DNA of 64,000 bases, from assembly GCF_016894445.1 (NCBI RefSeq), contig NZ_CP056775.1, positions 2,482,001 to 2,546,000 of the forward strand, written 5' to 3'. The stretch is from Dyadobacter sandarakinus. Lineage in GTDB: Bacteria > Bacteroidota > Bacteroidia > Cytophagales > Spirosomataceae. Below the pieces are notes generated by a model. It was not told the origin of the DNA. It did no database searches and saw only the letters and a list, made by a program, of their open reading frames with translations. Shown in pieces: positions 33,602-42,745 of the stretch (positions within the stretch are counted from its first letter, which is position 1; each line of letters begins with the position of its first letter). The translations under genes and the position numbers were made by a program.

Positions 33602-35026
33602 ATGAAATTGACATTCTGGGGAGCCGCCCAGCAGGTGACAGGCAGCATGTTCCTGCTCGAATCGGACGACTACCGTGTGCTGATCGATTGCGGTTCAGAC
33701 TTTGATCTGGACGAGATCGGCAAGAAGACGAGGTATGAAGAACAGAAAAGCGTTTTTCCATTTGACCCCAGCCTCATCAACACGGTACTTTTAACACATG
33801 CCCACATCGACCACTCGGGAAACATCCCGAACCTGTATAAAGAAGGTTTTGAGGGAAGGGTTGTTTGTACAGAACCTACCATGGCGCTGACATCGCTGCT
33901 ATTGCAGGATGCGGCCAATCTTCACCAGAAGCGCCTGAATGCGCGCACCGGCTCCGGCAAAAAGAAGGGCGGAAAGAAGAAACGGGAAGTACCCATGGAC
34001 TACTACGTCGAAAAGAACGTAAAGGAAGCCATGGAGAACTTTGTTCCGGTGACTTTCGGGCAGCGGTACCGTATTGCCGATAATATGTCGGTGATCTTCT
34101 ACCCGGCAGGCCATTTACTGGGCGCTGCGCATATTGTGGTGGAGGTATTTGAAAACGGGGAGAAGAAAAAAATCGGCTTCTCGGGGGATATCGGGCGCGC
34201 TAATTACCCGCTACTTACCGACCCGCAGCCGATTCCGCAGGTGGACTACCTGATCTGCGAATCGACTTATGGAAACCGCCTGCATGAGAATACGGTAGCC
34301 CCGATGGACGCACTGGCTGACGTGATCAAACGTACCTGCGTGGACATACCGGGCCGGCTGATTATTCCATCTTTCAGTGTGGGCCGTACGCAGGCGCTGC
34401 TTTTCACTTTGAATAAAATGTACCTGAAACATGCTTTCCCGTACATCAAGGTGTTTTCAGACAGTCCGCTGGCGCATAGCAGCACCAAGGTTTACCAGCG
34501 TTTTGTACGTATGCTGAACAAGGAGGCACGTGATTTCCAGGAGGATAATGACCTGCTTTTTGATTTTGAAAACCTGATTTACCTGGAAAGTCAGGATGCA
34601 AGCCGCTCGGTGTCCAACTACAATGAGCCCTGCATTATCATCTCCTCCTCCGGCATGGTTCAGGGAGGGCGCGTGGAGCAGCATGTTGAGGCAAACATCG
34701 GTAATCCTTACGCCACGATCCTGATGATCGGCTATGCCTCGGAAGGTACATTGGGATGGCGGCTGCTGCATGGACAGGAGACGATCTCGATCCGTGGAAA
34801 GCAATTGCCCGTCTTGGCTAATATTGAAAAAATTGACGTATTTAGCGGCCATGGAGATCAGAACGATCTGATCAGGTTCGTAAAAACGCAGGATCCTGAA
34901 AAGCTGAAAGGGCTTTTTCTGGTACATGGAGAGCAACAGAGCATGGCTGAGTTCCAGAGCAAGATTCAACAATTTGGTTATAATACGGTGGAAATACCAT
35001 TGAGGGGCCGCACCTACGAACTGTAA
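33602..35026 (+). CDS. Beta-CASP metallo-beta-lactamase-fold ribonuclease
   Basis: 474 residues. Zinc-binding motif 2 is HAHIDH (66-71). GHLLGAA, SGDIGR, ESTYG, the beta-CASP part ([25 protein letters not shown]) and the last metal ligand in SGHGDQND are all present. It resembles CPSF-73-like RNA endo/exonucleases. A Lys/Gly-rich insert (about 118-135, [12 protein letters not shown]) is a likely RNA-contacting loop. It leads an operon with accA, a HAD phosphatase, an M50 protease and a phosphotriesterase-like protein, with gaps of only 10-33 bp or small overlaps. Confidence 0.92.
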   Translation: MKLTFWGAAQQVTGSMFLLESDDYRVLIDCGSDFDLDEIGKKTRYEEQKSVFPFDPSLINTVLLTHAHIDHSGNIPNLYKEGFEGRVVCTEPTMALTSLLLQDAANLHQKRLNARTGSGKKKGGKKKREVPMDYYVEKNVKEAMENFVPVTFGQRYRIADNMSVIFYPAGHLLGAAHIVVEVFENGEKKKIGFSGDIGRANYPLLTDPQPIPQVDYLICESTYGNRLHENTVAPMDALADVIKRTCVDIPGRLIIPSFSVGRTQALLFTLNKMYLKHAFPYIKVFSDSPLAHSSTKVYQRFVRMLNKEARDFQEDNDLLFDFENLIYLESQDASRSVSNYNEPCIIISSSGMVQGGRVEQHVEANIGNPYATILMIGYASEGTLGWRLLHGQETISIRGKQLPVLANIEKIDVFSGHGDQNDLIRFVKTQDPEKLKGLFLVHGEQQSMAEFQSKIQQFGYNTVEIPLRGRTYEL

Positions 35027-35049
35027 TCCCCATCAACACGGAACTGAAC

Positions 35050-36006
35050 ATGAGGACATATCTCGATTTTGAAAAACCTATGGCCGAGCTGGAAAGTAAG
35101 CTCGAAGAAATGAAAGCCCTGGCGCAGGAAAACAATGTTGATTTTTCTGGTGCCATTGCTTTGCTGGAAGGCAATATCACGGATCTGCGGAAGGAAATCT
35201 TTGAGAACCTTACCCGCTGGCAGCGTGTGCAGCTTTCCCGCCACCCCGACCGGCCTTATACAATGGATTACATCGAGCTGATCTGTGACGAGTTCATTGA
35301 GCTGCATGGAGACCGGCAGGTCAGGGATGATCCGGCTATTATCGGCGGTCTGGCTAATCTTGGTGGACAGTCGGTGATGCTCATCGGGCAGCAAAAGGGA
35401 CGCAATACCAAGCAGCGTCAGCACCGCAACTTCGGGATGCCAAATCCTGAGGGGTACCGCAAAGCCCTGCGTCTGATGAAGCTGGCTGAAAAGTTTAACA
35501 AACCGATCGTTACCCTCATCGACACCCCGGGCGCTTTCCCGGGTATGGAGGCTGAGGAGCGCGGACAGGGTGAGGCCATCGCGCGGAACCTGAAAGAAAT
35601 GTTCATGCTGAAAGTACCCGTGATCTGCATTGTGATCGGTGAAGGAGCTTCGGGAGGTGCGCTGGGCATTGCCATCGGTGATCGCGTGCTGATGCTGGAA
35701 AATACGTGGTATTCGGTGATTTCTCCTGAAAACTGCTCGGCAATTCTCTGGCGAAGCTGGGATTACAAGGAGCAGGCGGCAGAAGCCATGAAGATCACAG
35801 CCCGCGACATGAAGCGCAACCAGCTGATCGACGGCATTATTTCGGAGCCTCTGGGCGGTGCACACCTCGATCACCAGTGGATGGCAGCCGAGCTGAAAAG
35901 GATTATCCTGGAAAATGTGTCCGAGCTCACAGCCATCGAGCCGCAGCAGCGAATCGACGAGCGGATCGAGAAGTTCTGCGCGATGGGTGTTGTGATTGAA
36001 GCGTAA
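35050..36006 (+). CDS. accA: Acetyl-CoA carboxylase carboxyltransferase subunit alpha
   Basis: 318 residues. It carries the family N-terminus ([18 protein letters not shown]) and the crotonase-fold core ([44 protein letters not shown]). The [20 protein letters not shown] end is seen as [15 protein letters not shown]. With AccD it moves the carboxyl group from biotin to acetyl-CoA to make malonyl-CoA for fatty acids. accD and the biotin carboxylase genes are elsewhere. It is the second gene of a five-gene operon, 23 bp after the RNase gene. Confidence 0.97.
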   Translation: MRTYLDFEKPMAELESKLEEMKALAQENNVDFSGAIALLEGNITDLRKEIFENLTRWQRVQLSRHPDRPYTMDYIELICDEFIELHGDRQVRDDPAIIGGLANLGGQSVMLIGQQKGRNTKQRQHRNFGMPNPEGYRKALRLMKLAEKFNKPIVTLIDTPGAFPGMEAEERGQGEAIARNLKEMFMLKVPVICIVIGEGASGGALGIAIGDRVLMLENTWYSVISPENCSAILWRSWDYKEQAAEAMKITARDMKRNQLIDGIISEPLGGAHLDHQWMAAELKRIILENVSELTAIEPQQRIDERIEKFCAMGVVIEA

Positions 36007-36039
36007 CGTACTGTCTACTTTCTTACCAAGCTTTGCCGG

Positions 36040-36675
36040 ATGAAGAACGATAAAATCAAAAACATCATTTTTGACCTGGGTGACGTCATTCTGAACATTG
36101 ATGTACCCCTGGCTTCCCAATCATTCGCAAAGCTCAGCGGTAAGGAGCAGCAGGAGGTACTTGCCATTTTTAAAGAAAAAGAAATTTTCAGGCAGTTTGA
36201 AACAGGCTTGCTCGACGAGGCTTCCTTCCGGAATTACATCCGCGAGATCATTCACCTGTCGGACCTTTCCGACGATGCCGTAGATACTGCCTGGAACAGC
36301 CTCCTGCTCGACCTCCCGCCTGAGCGTGTTTCGCTCATCCGTAATCTGAGCAAAAGCTACCGCCTGTTCCTGCTCAGCAACACCAGCTCGATCCATATTA
36401 CGCAGGTCAACAAAATCCTGAAAGCTTCCACGGGCATTGAAAGACTGGAAGACCTTTTTGAAAAAGTATATCTCTCCTACGAAATGGGTCTGATGAAGCC
36501 AGATCCGCAGATTTACCAGCAGGTGCTGGATGAAGCAGGTCTGATAGCCGAAGAAACGCTTTTCCTGGACGACAATGCGGATAATATTGCAGGTGCGGCT
36601 ACCCTGGGGATCGATACAATCCATGTACAAAAACCGTTGACCATCCTGGAATACCTGAAAGACTATGCAGCCTAA
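36040..36675 (+). CDS. HAD-superfamily phosphatase
   Basis: 211 residues. The HAD nucleophile motif is in IFDLGDVILNID, motif II Ser/Thr in LLSNTS, the Lys in MKPDPQIYQQV and the metal aspartates in LFLDDNADNI. It resembles YihX-like sugar-phosphate phosphatases (subclass IA cap). Its substrate is unknown. The stop overlaps the next gene by 11 bp, so translation is probably coupled. Confidence 0.9.
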   Translation: MKNDKIKNIIFDLGDVILNIDVPLASQSFAKLSGKEQQEVLAIFKEKEIFRQFETGLLDEASFRNYIREIIHLSDLSDDAVDTAWNSLLLDLPPERVSLIRNLSKSYRLFLLSNTSSIHITQVNKILKASTGIERLEDLFEKVYLSYEMGLMKPDPQIYQQVLDEAGLIAEETLFLDDNADNIAGAATLGIDTIHVQKPLTILEYLKDYAA

Positions 36676-37801
36676 TTCGCGGACCTACCTGATTCAGGCG
36701 CTGCTCTTTGTGGTGACCATTATTACCACAACACTCGCCGGGGCCGAGTGGATGTATGGGAACAAGTTTTTTGCAGACAAACCTCTGGGTTGGAGCGCCT
36801 TTACCGATGGGTTCCAGTTTTCCATTCCCTTGCTGGCGGTGCTGACGATTCATGAGTTCGGTCATTATTTTGTAGCCCGGGCTCACCAGGTACGTGTCAC
36901 ACTCCCCTACTACATACCCCTTTGGTTTGGTCTGGCAGAAAGCATTGGGACAATGGGCGCATTTATCCGCATTACCTCGGTGGTCCGGTCGCGGCTTAAA
37001 TTCTTTGATATCGGTATTGCAGGTCCGCTTGCAGGCTTTATTGCTGCACTGGGCGTACTCTGGTACGGGTTTACACATTTGCCCCCGGCAGAGTATATTT
37101 TTAAAATTCATCCCGAATACGCACGGTACGGGCTGAGCTATCCGCAGTTTGTTTATGAAAATACAGGAGGTGCGCTTGCCCTGGGAGACAATATTCTGTT
37201 CTGGTTTTTCAAAACCTATATAGCCGATCCGGCGCGGCTGCCGCACGCAAATGAGCTGGTGCATTATCCCTGGATCTTTGCGGGGTATCTTTCCCTTTTC
37301 TTTACGTCTTTGAACCTCATTCCCATCGGCCAGCTAGATGGCGGTCATATTTTGTACGGACTGATCGGCAGAAAGAAGTTTAACCTGATAGCGCCGGTGC
37401 TCTTCTGCATATTCGCGTTTTATGCGGGTCTGGGGCTTTTCAGACCAGAGTATTTTGCTACGACCGACGACCTGATGTTCGGAAAACGCCTCCTGTACCT
37501 TGCCATTTACATCTGGTTTCTCACACTTTGCCTTCACAAAGTCACCGATGCCAAGCCTACCAACATGATGATAGCCCTGATCATCGTGGTTGCACAGTTT
37601 GTCGTGTGTTATGTGCGCCCGCAGATCGACGGAGCACCAGGATTTCTGGCCTTTGTCTTTATCCTCGGACGTTTCCTCGGAATCCGCCATCCCGAGACGG
37701 AGGACAACCGGCCCCTGGATCCCCTGCGCATCATACTGGGGATTTTCGCATTGATCATTTTCGTCATTTCTTTCAGTCCGCAGCCTTTTATCGTGAATTA
37801 A
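36665..37801 (+). CDS. Site-2-protease-family (M50) membrane metalloprotease
   Basis: 378 residues with about seven to eight membrane helices. The zinc motif is HEFGH (63-67) in LTIHEFGHYFVARAHQV, and the second metal motif is in IPIGQLDGGHILYGLIG. It lacks a PDZ domain, so it belongs to the compact branch of membrane proteases, which cut substrates within the membrane. It starts inside the end of the HAD gene. The substrate is unknown. Possible targets are anti-sigma factors or membrane proteins, but no evidence in the window links it to one. Confidence 0.9.
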   Translation: MQPNSRTYLIQALLFVVTIITTTLAGAEWMYGNKFFADKPLGWSAFTDGFQFSIPLLAVLTIHEFGHYFVARAHQVRVTLPYYIPLWFGLAESIGTMGAFIRITSVVRSRLKFFDIGIAGPLAGFIAALGVLWYGFTHLPPAEYIFKIHPEYARYGLSYPQFVYENTGGALALGDNILFWFFKTYIADPARLPHANELVHYPWIFAGYLSLFFTSLNLIPIGQLDGGHILYGLIGRKKFNLIAPVLFCIFAFYAGLGLFRPEYFATTDDLMFGKRLLYLAIYIWFLTLCLHKVTDAKPTNMMIALIIVVAQFVVCYVRPQIDGAPGFLAFVFILGRFLGIRHPETEDNRPLDPLRIILGIFALIIFVISFSPQPFIVN

Positions 37802-37811
37802 ATTCCATCGC

Positions 37812-38846
37812 ATGGAGGTGCTTGCAGGTGATCTTACCCCTAGCAATCCGGGGAGGAGACAATTTCTTAAATCTGCTGCTGCGGCAACAATTTCCTGCCT
37901 GATCCCGCATCCGCCGCGTATGATCCAGACGGTAAAAGGTCCGGTTGCGGCCAGCCAGCTGGGGACCACACTGATTCACGAGCATGTACTGGTTGACTTT
38001 GCCGGTGCCGACAAAATCAATCCTGACCGCTGGAATATAGACGAAGTTGTCAGGAAAGTGCTCCCTTACCTGACCGAACTGAGGCATCGTGGCTATAACA
38101 CACTCTTTGAATGTACGCCCGCCTACCTGGGTCGCGACGTGCGCCTGCTGCAAAAGCTTTCGGAACAATCGGGCATACAGCTTGTGACCAACACAGGCTA
38201 CTATGGCGCCTCCGATAATAAGTATCTTCCCCGGCACGCCTTTACCGAAAGTTCCGGCCAGCTTGCGGCGCGCTGGATCAGGGAATTCGAATATGGCATT
38301 GACAACACCACCATCAAACCCGGTTTTATCAAGACGGGTGTAAATCCTGGCAGACTGTCGGAAATACATCGAAAACTGATTACGGCGGCAGCGATGACCC
38401 ATTTGAAAACTGGCTTAACGATTTGCTCGCATACCGGCCCGGCGCTGCCTGCCGGAGAACAAATTGAGATTCTTGAGAAAAACGGAGTTGCTGCCAGCGC
38501 ATTCGTTTGGGTACATGCGAGCGGTACCGACGACGATTTTCTAAAAACAGGAAAAAGGGGATGCTGGATCAGCCTGGACGGCATCAGTGAGCAGACTATC
38601 AGAGAGGATGTCCGCCGCATTGCTTTTTTGAAAGAAAAAAACATGCTTGGGCAGGTACTGCTTTCGCATGATGCAGGATGGTATAAGCCGGGAGAGCCGG
38701 AGGGCGGCACATTCCGGGGCTACACGTTCATCGCCGACAAGCTTGTTCCACTCCTCCGTGCAGAGAAGTTTTCTGACAGCGATATTACCCGTTTGCTCGT
38801 CAAAAATCCGGCAGAAGCATTTTCAATACGGATCAGGAAGGTTTAG
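37812..38846 (+). CDS. Phosphotriesterase-family hydrolase with Tat-like signal
   Basis: 344 residues. A twin-arginine-like signal (GRRQFLKSAAAATISCLI) precedes the amidohydrolase barrel. Metal ligands can be recognised: H56/H58 in LIHEHVLVD, a candidate carboxylated Lys K174 in GFIKTGVN, and His residues in ICSHTG and WVHASG. The Asp is in LLSHDAGWY. These fit the phosphotriesterase/PTE-like lactonase group, whose natural substrates are often lactones. It ends in TTAG shared with the convergent histidine kinase gene, whose stop overlaps it by four bases. It is the last gene of the operon. Confidence 0.86.
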   Translation: MEVLAGDLTPSNPGRRQFLKSAAAATISCLIPHPPRMIQTVKGPVAASQLGTTLIHEHVLVDFAGADKINPDRWNIDEVVRKVLPYLTELRHRGYNTLFECTPAYLGRDVRLLQKLSEQSGIQLVTNTGYYGASDNKYLPRHAFTESSGQLAARWIREFEYGIDNTTIKPGFIKTGVNPGRLSEIHRKLITAAAMTHLKTGLTICSHTGPALPAGEQIEILEKNGVAASAFVWVHASGTDDDFLKTGKRGCWISLDGISEQTIREDVRRIAFLKEKNMLGQVLLSHDAGWYKPGEPEGGTFRGYTFIADKLVPLLRAEKFSDSDITRLLVKNPAEAFSIRIRKV

Positions 38847-40141
38847 GCAACCTTTGTTTTAATACCAATGTAAAAGACCGTCCAGCCATCCGCCTCAGTT
38901 TGCAATGTAAAATCAAAACCATGATGCAAGAGGATCTCCCGGGTGAGTGTAAGACCGATCCCCTGCCCATCGCGTTTGGTAGAAAAAAACGGGTTGAAAA
39001 GCTGTGAGGCGGCACTCGGATCAATGGGCCGGCCATTGTTGCGGATCACGAGGGCATCTTCCGAAACCCGGATCTGCACTTCATTGCCGGGCGCACAGGC
39101 TTCCACGGCATTTTTGATCACATTTACCAGCACGTGTTCCATTTGTCCCTTGTCCATAGCGGCCACTACCCGGCCGGAGGCAAGCATGCACTGGATACTT
39201 ACGCCTTTGCGGGCTGACATAGGCTCCATAAACCGGCCCATATCCGAAACGAAGCCATTCACCTCTACCGGTGCTTTCACAGGCAGCGGCAATCGGACCA
39301 CGTCAGCAAAGTTGCGCATGAAACGTGTCAGCTCCCGGTTGCGCTCGGATGCTACCTGCAGTGCGTCCCTGATGTCGTCAAAATCGTCGGTGCCGGAGTA
39401 GCTCTGTGCGGTTTGCAAGATAGAGTCGGTAGCGCCCAGCGTATTGTTGACTTCGTGTGCCATCATGCGAATCACCTTTCCGTATGCATTTTTTTCAGAC
39501 TCAAGAAGCTCGCTCGTCAGTTCCTCGACAAGCAAAAACGAGCGCGCAAAGCCGCGGTCCATAAAGTGCGACCGCTGTACTTTAAAGGTGGATATTCCAT
39601 TGGTTTTCAACACCCTCGATTCACCATCGGGCAAATGAACGAGCTCTGCCAGCAGGGTATGTCCCGTATCTTCCAGCTTTTTACCGAGCAAATGTTCCTT
39701 CCCGAACTGAACCCGCGCTTTCTCGTTCATGGACTGAATTTGTCCGTCGAAATCGAGGACTATAATGGAGATCGGAGAAGCTTCGATCAGCTTTTCGAGG
39801 AAGAAATGCTGCTCGTGCAGGCGTGTACGCTCCTCGCGCAGCTGGTCGATCATGAGGTTATACACCTCGATGAGGGTATCTACCTCCCCTTTTCCGGTGG
39901 GCACAAATTTGATTGAAAAATCCTGGTCCTTGATCGCCTCGATCCCCGACCTTACGAACTCAATGGGCTGCATAAAATTGCGGTATAGCTGAATGGAAAC
40001 AACGGCAGACAAGAGCAAAAACACCTCGGAACCAATAAAAAGGGCCTTGTTCTGAAAAAGGATTTTATAAACCAGAAACACCAGGACTACATGCAGTGTG
40101 ACGATGTAGATGATGTACTTCAGGCGGGTTGATAGGCTCAT
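38843..40141 (-). CDS. Sensor histidine kinase of the efflux operon
   Basis: 432 residues. Two N-terminal helices (about 9-27 and 34-52), a HAMP-like region (about 55-105), a PAS domain (about 115-175) and a HisKA phosphoacceptor H229 in MMAHEVNN. The ATPase domain contains NVIKNAVEAC and DGQGIGLTLTRE. It should phosphorylate the NtrC-type regulator encoded just upstream; the two genes overlap by 4 bp (ATGA type). With almost no periplasmic loop between the helices, the sensed signal may be in the membrane or cytoplasm. It is the last gene of the efflux operon, so the pump and its sensor are co-transcribed. Confidence 0.93.
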   Translation of the reverse strand: MSLSTRLKYIIYIVTLHVVLVFLVYKILFQNKALFIGSEVFLLLSAVVSIQLYRNFMQPIEFVRSGIEAIKDQDFSIKFVPTGKGEVDTLIEVYNLMIDQLREERTRLHEQHFFLEKLIEASPISIIVLDFDGQIQSMNEKARVQFGKEHLLGKKLEDTGHTLLAELVHLPDGESRVLKTNGISTFKVQRSHFMDRGFARSFLLVEELTSELLESEKNAYGKVIRMMAHEVNNTLGATDSILQTAQSYSGTDDFDDIRDALQVASERNRELTRFMRNFADVVRLPLPVKAPVEVNGFVSDMGRFMEPMSARKGVSIQCMLASGRVVAAMDKGQMEHVLVNVIKNAVEACAPGNEVQIRVSEDALVIRNNGRPIDPSAASQLFNPFFSTKRDGQGIGLTLTREILLHHGFDFTLQTEADGWTVFYIGIKTKVA

Positions 40142-41517
40142 ATTTCCTCAGCGTCGTAAGAGATACCATACTTTTCGAGCCTGCGATAAAGCGCAAACCG
40201 CGTAATTCCCAGCGACCGGGCTACCTTACTTACTTTATTTTGATGAAACTGCATGGCTTTATTGATCATCTGAAACTCCATTTCTTCCAGCGTGAGCGTT
40301 CCTACCTCAGGAAAGTGCGACCGGACAGATGCCTGCGGGCCGCCGTGCAGGTTGCTTTGAAAATCAGCAATGTCCAGCAAATCCTTTCCCGAAAGCAGCA
40401 CGGTACGCTCGACAAGGTTTTTTAGCTGACGGATGTTCCCCTGCAGCGGCAAAGTCCGGAGCCACTTTAATGCGGCGCCGGTAAGCTGCAGGCCGGGGCG
40501 CTGATAGATGGTTTTCAGGTTATTTACAAAAAATTCAGACAGTACCGGAATGTCCTCCGGGCGTTCGCGGAGTGCAGGCAGTTTAACGGTAATCAGGTTA
40601 ATACGATAGTACAGGTCTTCCCGGAAAGTGCCCTGAGCCACCATATCTTCGAGGTTCCGGTTGGTAGCACAAATGACCCTGACGTCCACGGTCCGGCTTT
40701 TGCTGCTGCCCAGCGGCTCAAACGTACGCTCCTGCAGAACCCGCAGCAGCTTCACCTGACTGGCCAGGTCGAGCTCTCCGATTTCGTCCAGGAAAATGGT
40801 ACCCTTATGCGCCATTTCAAAACGGCCGGCACGGTCAGTCTTGGCATCCGTAAATGCACCTCTCACATGCCCGAACAATTCGCTTTCAAATAAGGTGGAC
40901 GAGATTCCTCCTAAATTCACCTTGATAAAAGCGCACTGCCTGCGCTTGCTGTTGAGGTGGATGGCTTCGGCGATCAGCTCTTTGCCGGTACCACTCTCCC
41001 CTGTGATCAGGACGGGCGCATCGGTGGGTGCTACTCTGCCAATGGTTTGTAAAATATCAAGTAGCCTCGGATCCTGCCCTACAATGTTTTCAAAGTGGTA
41101 CTGCTGGTCGAGCTTTCGGCGGCCGGCAGAAGCGGGTGCGGGTGCGGCAAGGTTCAGGATGGTACGTACAGACTGCACCAGGTAATCGTTTTGCCAGGGC
41201 TTTGTAATGAAATCGACAGCCCCTTCCTTCATGCCGCGTACCGCCAGGTCAATGGTACCCCAGCCCGTAATCAGGATCACAGGCACGGCAGGCGCGGCTT
41301 TCCTAATCCTGCCCAGCAGCTGCATTCCCTCATCGCCCGATGTTTCGATCGAAAAGTTCAGGTCCAGCAGGATCAATTCGGGCGTTTCAAGTTTCAGCAA
41401 TTCCATCGCTTCACGCGGCGAGCCGGCTCCTTTTGTTGCATAGCCCTCTTTTTTCAGGAGCAGCGTCAGAGAAGTTCGGATGGCAGGATCGTCGTCGATA
41501 AGAAGGAGCATAGACAA
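40138..41517 (-). CDS. NtrC-type sigma-54-dependent response regulator
   Basis: 459 residues. A receiver domain carries D52 in LILLDLN; the AAA+ domain has Walker A GESGTGKE (173-180) and the Walker B region TIFLDEIGELD. A Fis-type helix-turn-helix is at the C-terminus (NKVSKVARSLGITRFALYRRL). The sigma-54-contact loop reads GAFTDA (220-225) instead of GAFTGA, a known but minority variant. It should activate sigma-54 promoters when phosphorylated by the downstream kinase. I could not find a convincing -24/-12 promoter near the operon start. Confidence 0.94.
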   Translation of the reverse strand: MSMLLLIDDDPAIRTSLTLLLKKEGYATKGAGSPREAMELLKLETPELILLDLNFSIETSGDEGMQLLGRIRKAAPAVPVILITGWGTIDLAVRGMKEGAVDFITKPWQNDYLVQSVRTILNLAAPAPASAGRRKLDQQYHFENIVGQDPRLLDILQTIGRVAPTDAPVLITGESGTGKELIAEAIHLNSKRRQCAFIKVNLGGISSTLFESELFGHVRGAFTDAKTDRAGRFEMAHKGTIFLDEIGELDLASQVKLLRVLQERTFEPLGSSKSRTVDVRVICATNRNLEDMVAQGTFREDLYYRINLITVKLPALRERPEDIPVLSEFFVNNLKTIYQRPGLQLTGAALKWLRTLPLQGNIRQLKNLVERTVLLSGKDLLDIADFQSNLHGGPQASVRSHFPEVGTLTLEEMEFQMINKAMQFHQNKVSKVARSLGITRFALYRRLEKYGISYDAEEI

Positions 41518-41546
41518 CCGGGTTGTTCGGTGTTAATTGTTAAATT

Positions 41547-42713
41547 CTATTCTTCGTGCAGGGCTGTGGCTGGATGAATGCGGGACGCTTGCCGGCTGGG
41601 AAACCAGGCGCATAGCGTAACAATCAGGTAAATCACCACGATTGCTGCCCCGATTGCCATGATGTAAATGTCACTGTTCAAATCAAAAACGTTCATGATT
41701 GGAAATTGTATGGCGAAAATCAGTCCCAAAAGCAGGCTAAATGTAGCCAAAACCCATATTTCACCCAGGAACTGACCTGTAACTTTTCCTTCTGTCGCCC
41801 CCATCGCCCTTCTCAGACCGATTTCACTTTTCCTGCGCGCGATGTTCAGGTTGAGGATACCGAATAACCCGAGGGCAACATTCACCAGCAAAAAGCCGCA
41901 GATCACCAGAAAAATCACCACCGGGATCACTGTAAACTTTACCCGGTTGGCTTTCGACTCTTTCAGGTAACCTACTTCAATACCCCAGCCGGGTACCATG
42001 GCCGCAATTTCACGTACCATTCGGGCTTCGAAGTTTGCATCCGTACCCGGCCGGGTGCGCACAAGAATATTGGAATTCCAAGGATCTTTCTCGCCCACCA
42101 TCTGGAATACCGCCGGAATGTCCGACATAAATTCACCCCTCGATTTATAGATGTCCACGACGCCTACTACCTGTACCGTGGCATTGTCGCTTACTTTCAC
42201 CAGTTTACCCAATGGATTTTCATTCTCGAAAAGCTTTTCCTGCAATGCTTTATTGATGACAACAGGCTGGTACTTGGACGCCCTGTCCGTGTGGCTGAAC
42301 CATCTGCCCAAAGTAAGCGGCATGGCAATCGTTCTGGCAAACTGATCATCGGTATAGTAAAAGTCGCCCCCTGTTGAAATATTCTTGTAGCTCACCGAAT
42401 TACCGATCTGATTAGCCGAAAACGGGGTATTACCGCTGGACTGGGAAGCCAGCTGTACTTCCTGGTAGGACCGCACCCGCTTCAACACCCTTTCAAGTTT
42501 TTCGCCCACTGCCACCGTATCCTGATTGGCAGAGAGTTCGATGTTCCATACGTTTTCGTATTGGAACCCGAGGGGCCTCAGGTAATTTTTCAGGTTAAAA
42601 ATAATCATAGCCAACACGCCGAAAAGCACCAGAAAGGATGCCCAGATCTCAATGATCAGCAGCGAGTGGGCGCCTTTTTTGTTCCAGATCAATTTAAATA
42701 AATGCCTTATCAT
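41547..42713 (-). CDS. ABC transporter permease (FtsX/MacB type)
   Basis: 388 residues. One membrane helix near the N-terminus (about 18-43), a long periplasmic domain (about 50-255), then three helices (about 265-375) with the FtsX pattern NLNIARRKSEIGLRRAMGATEG between the first two. The C-terminus ends SRIHPATALHEE, typical of the family. It pairs with the neighbouring permease and the ATPase for export or mechanotransmission. It lies 32 bp from the permease gene upstream and 29 bp from the regulator downstream. Confidence 0.93.
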   Translation of the reverse strand: MIRHLFKLIWNKKGAHSLLIIEIWASFLVLFGVLAMIIFNLKNYLRPLGFQYENVWNIELSANQDTVAVGEKLERVLKRVRSYQEVQLASQSSGNTPFSANQIGNSVSYKNISTGGDFYYTDDQFARTIAMPLTLGRWFSHTDRASKYQPVVINKALQEKLFENENPLGKLVKVSDNATVQVVGVVDIYKSRGEFMSDIPAVFQMVGEKDPWNSNILVRTRPGTDANFEARMVREIAAMVPGWGIEVGYLKESKANRVKFTVIPVVIFLVICGFLLVNVALGLFGILNLNIARRKSEIGLRRAMGATEGKVTGQFLGEIWVLATFSLLLGLIFAIQFPIMNVFDLNSDIYIMAIGAAIVVIYLIVTLCAWFPSRQASRIHPATALHEE

Positions 42714-42745
42714 GGGTATGTTCAGTTGAAAAAATGTCAGATAAC

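Noticed and set aside
35014..36120. 368-codon open frame on the minus strand opposite accA
   Set aside because: It is fully antisense to a well-conserved gene, has no family resemblance, and its length is explained by codon bias of accA.
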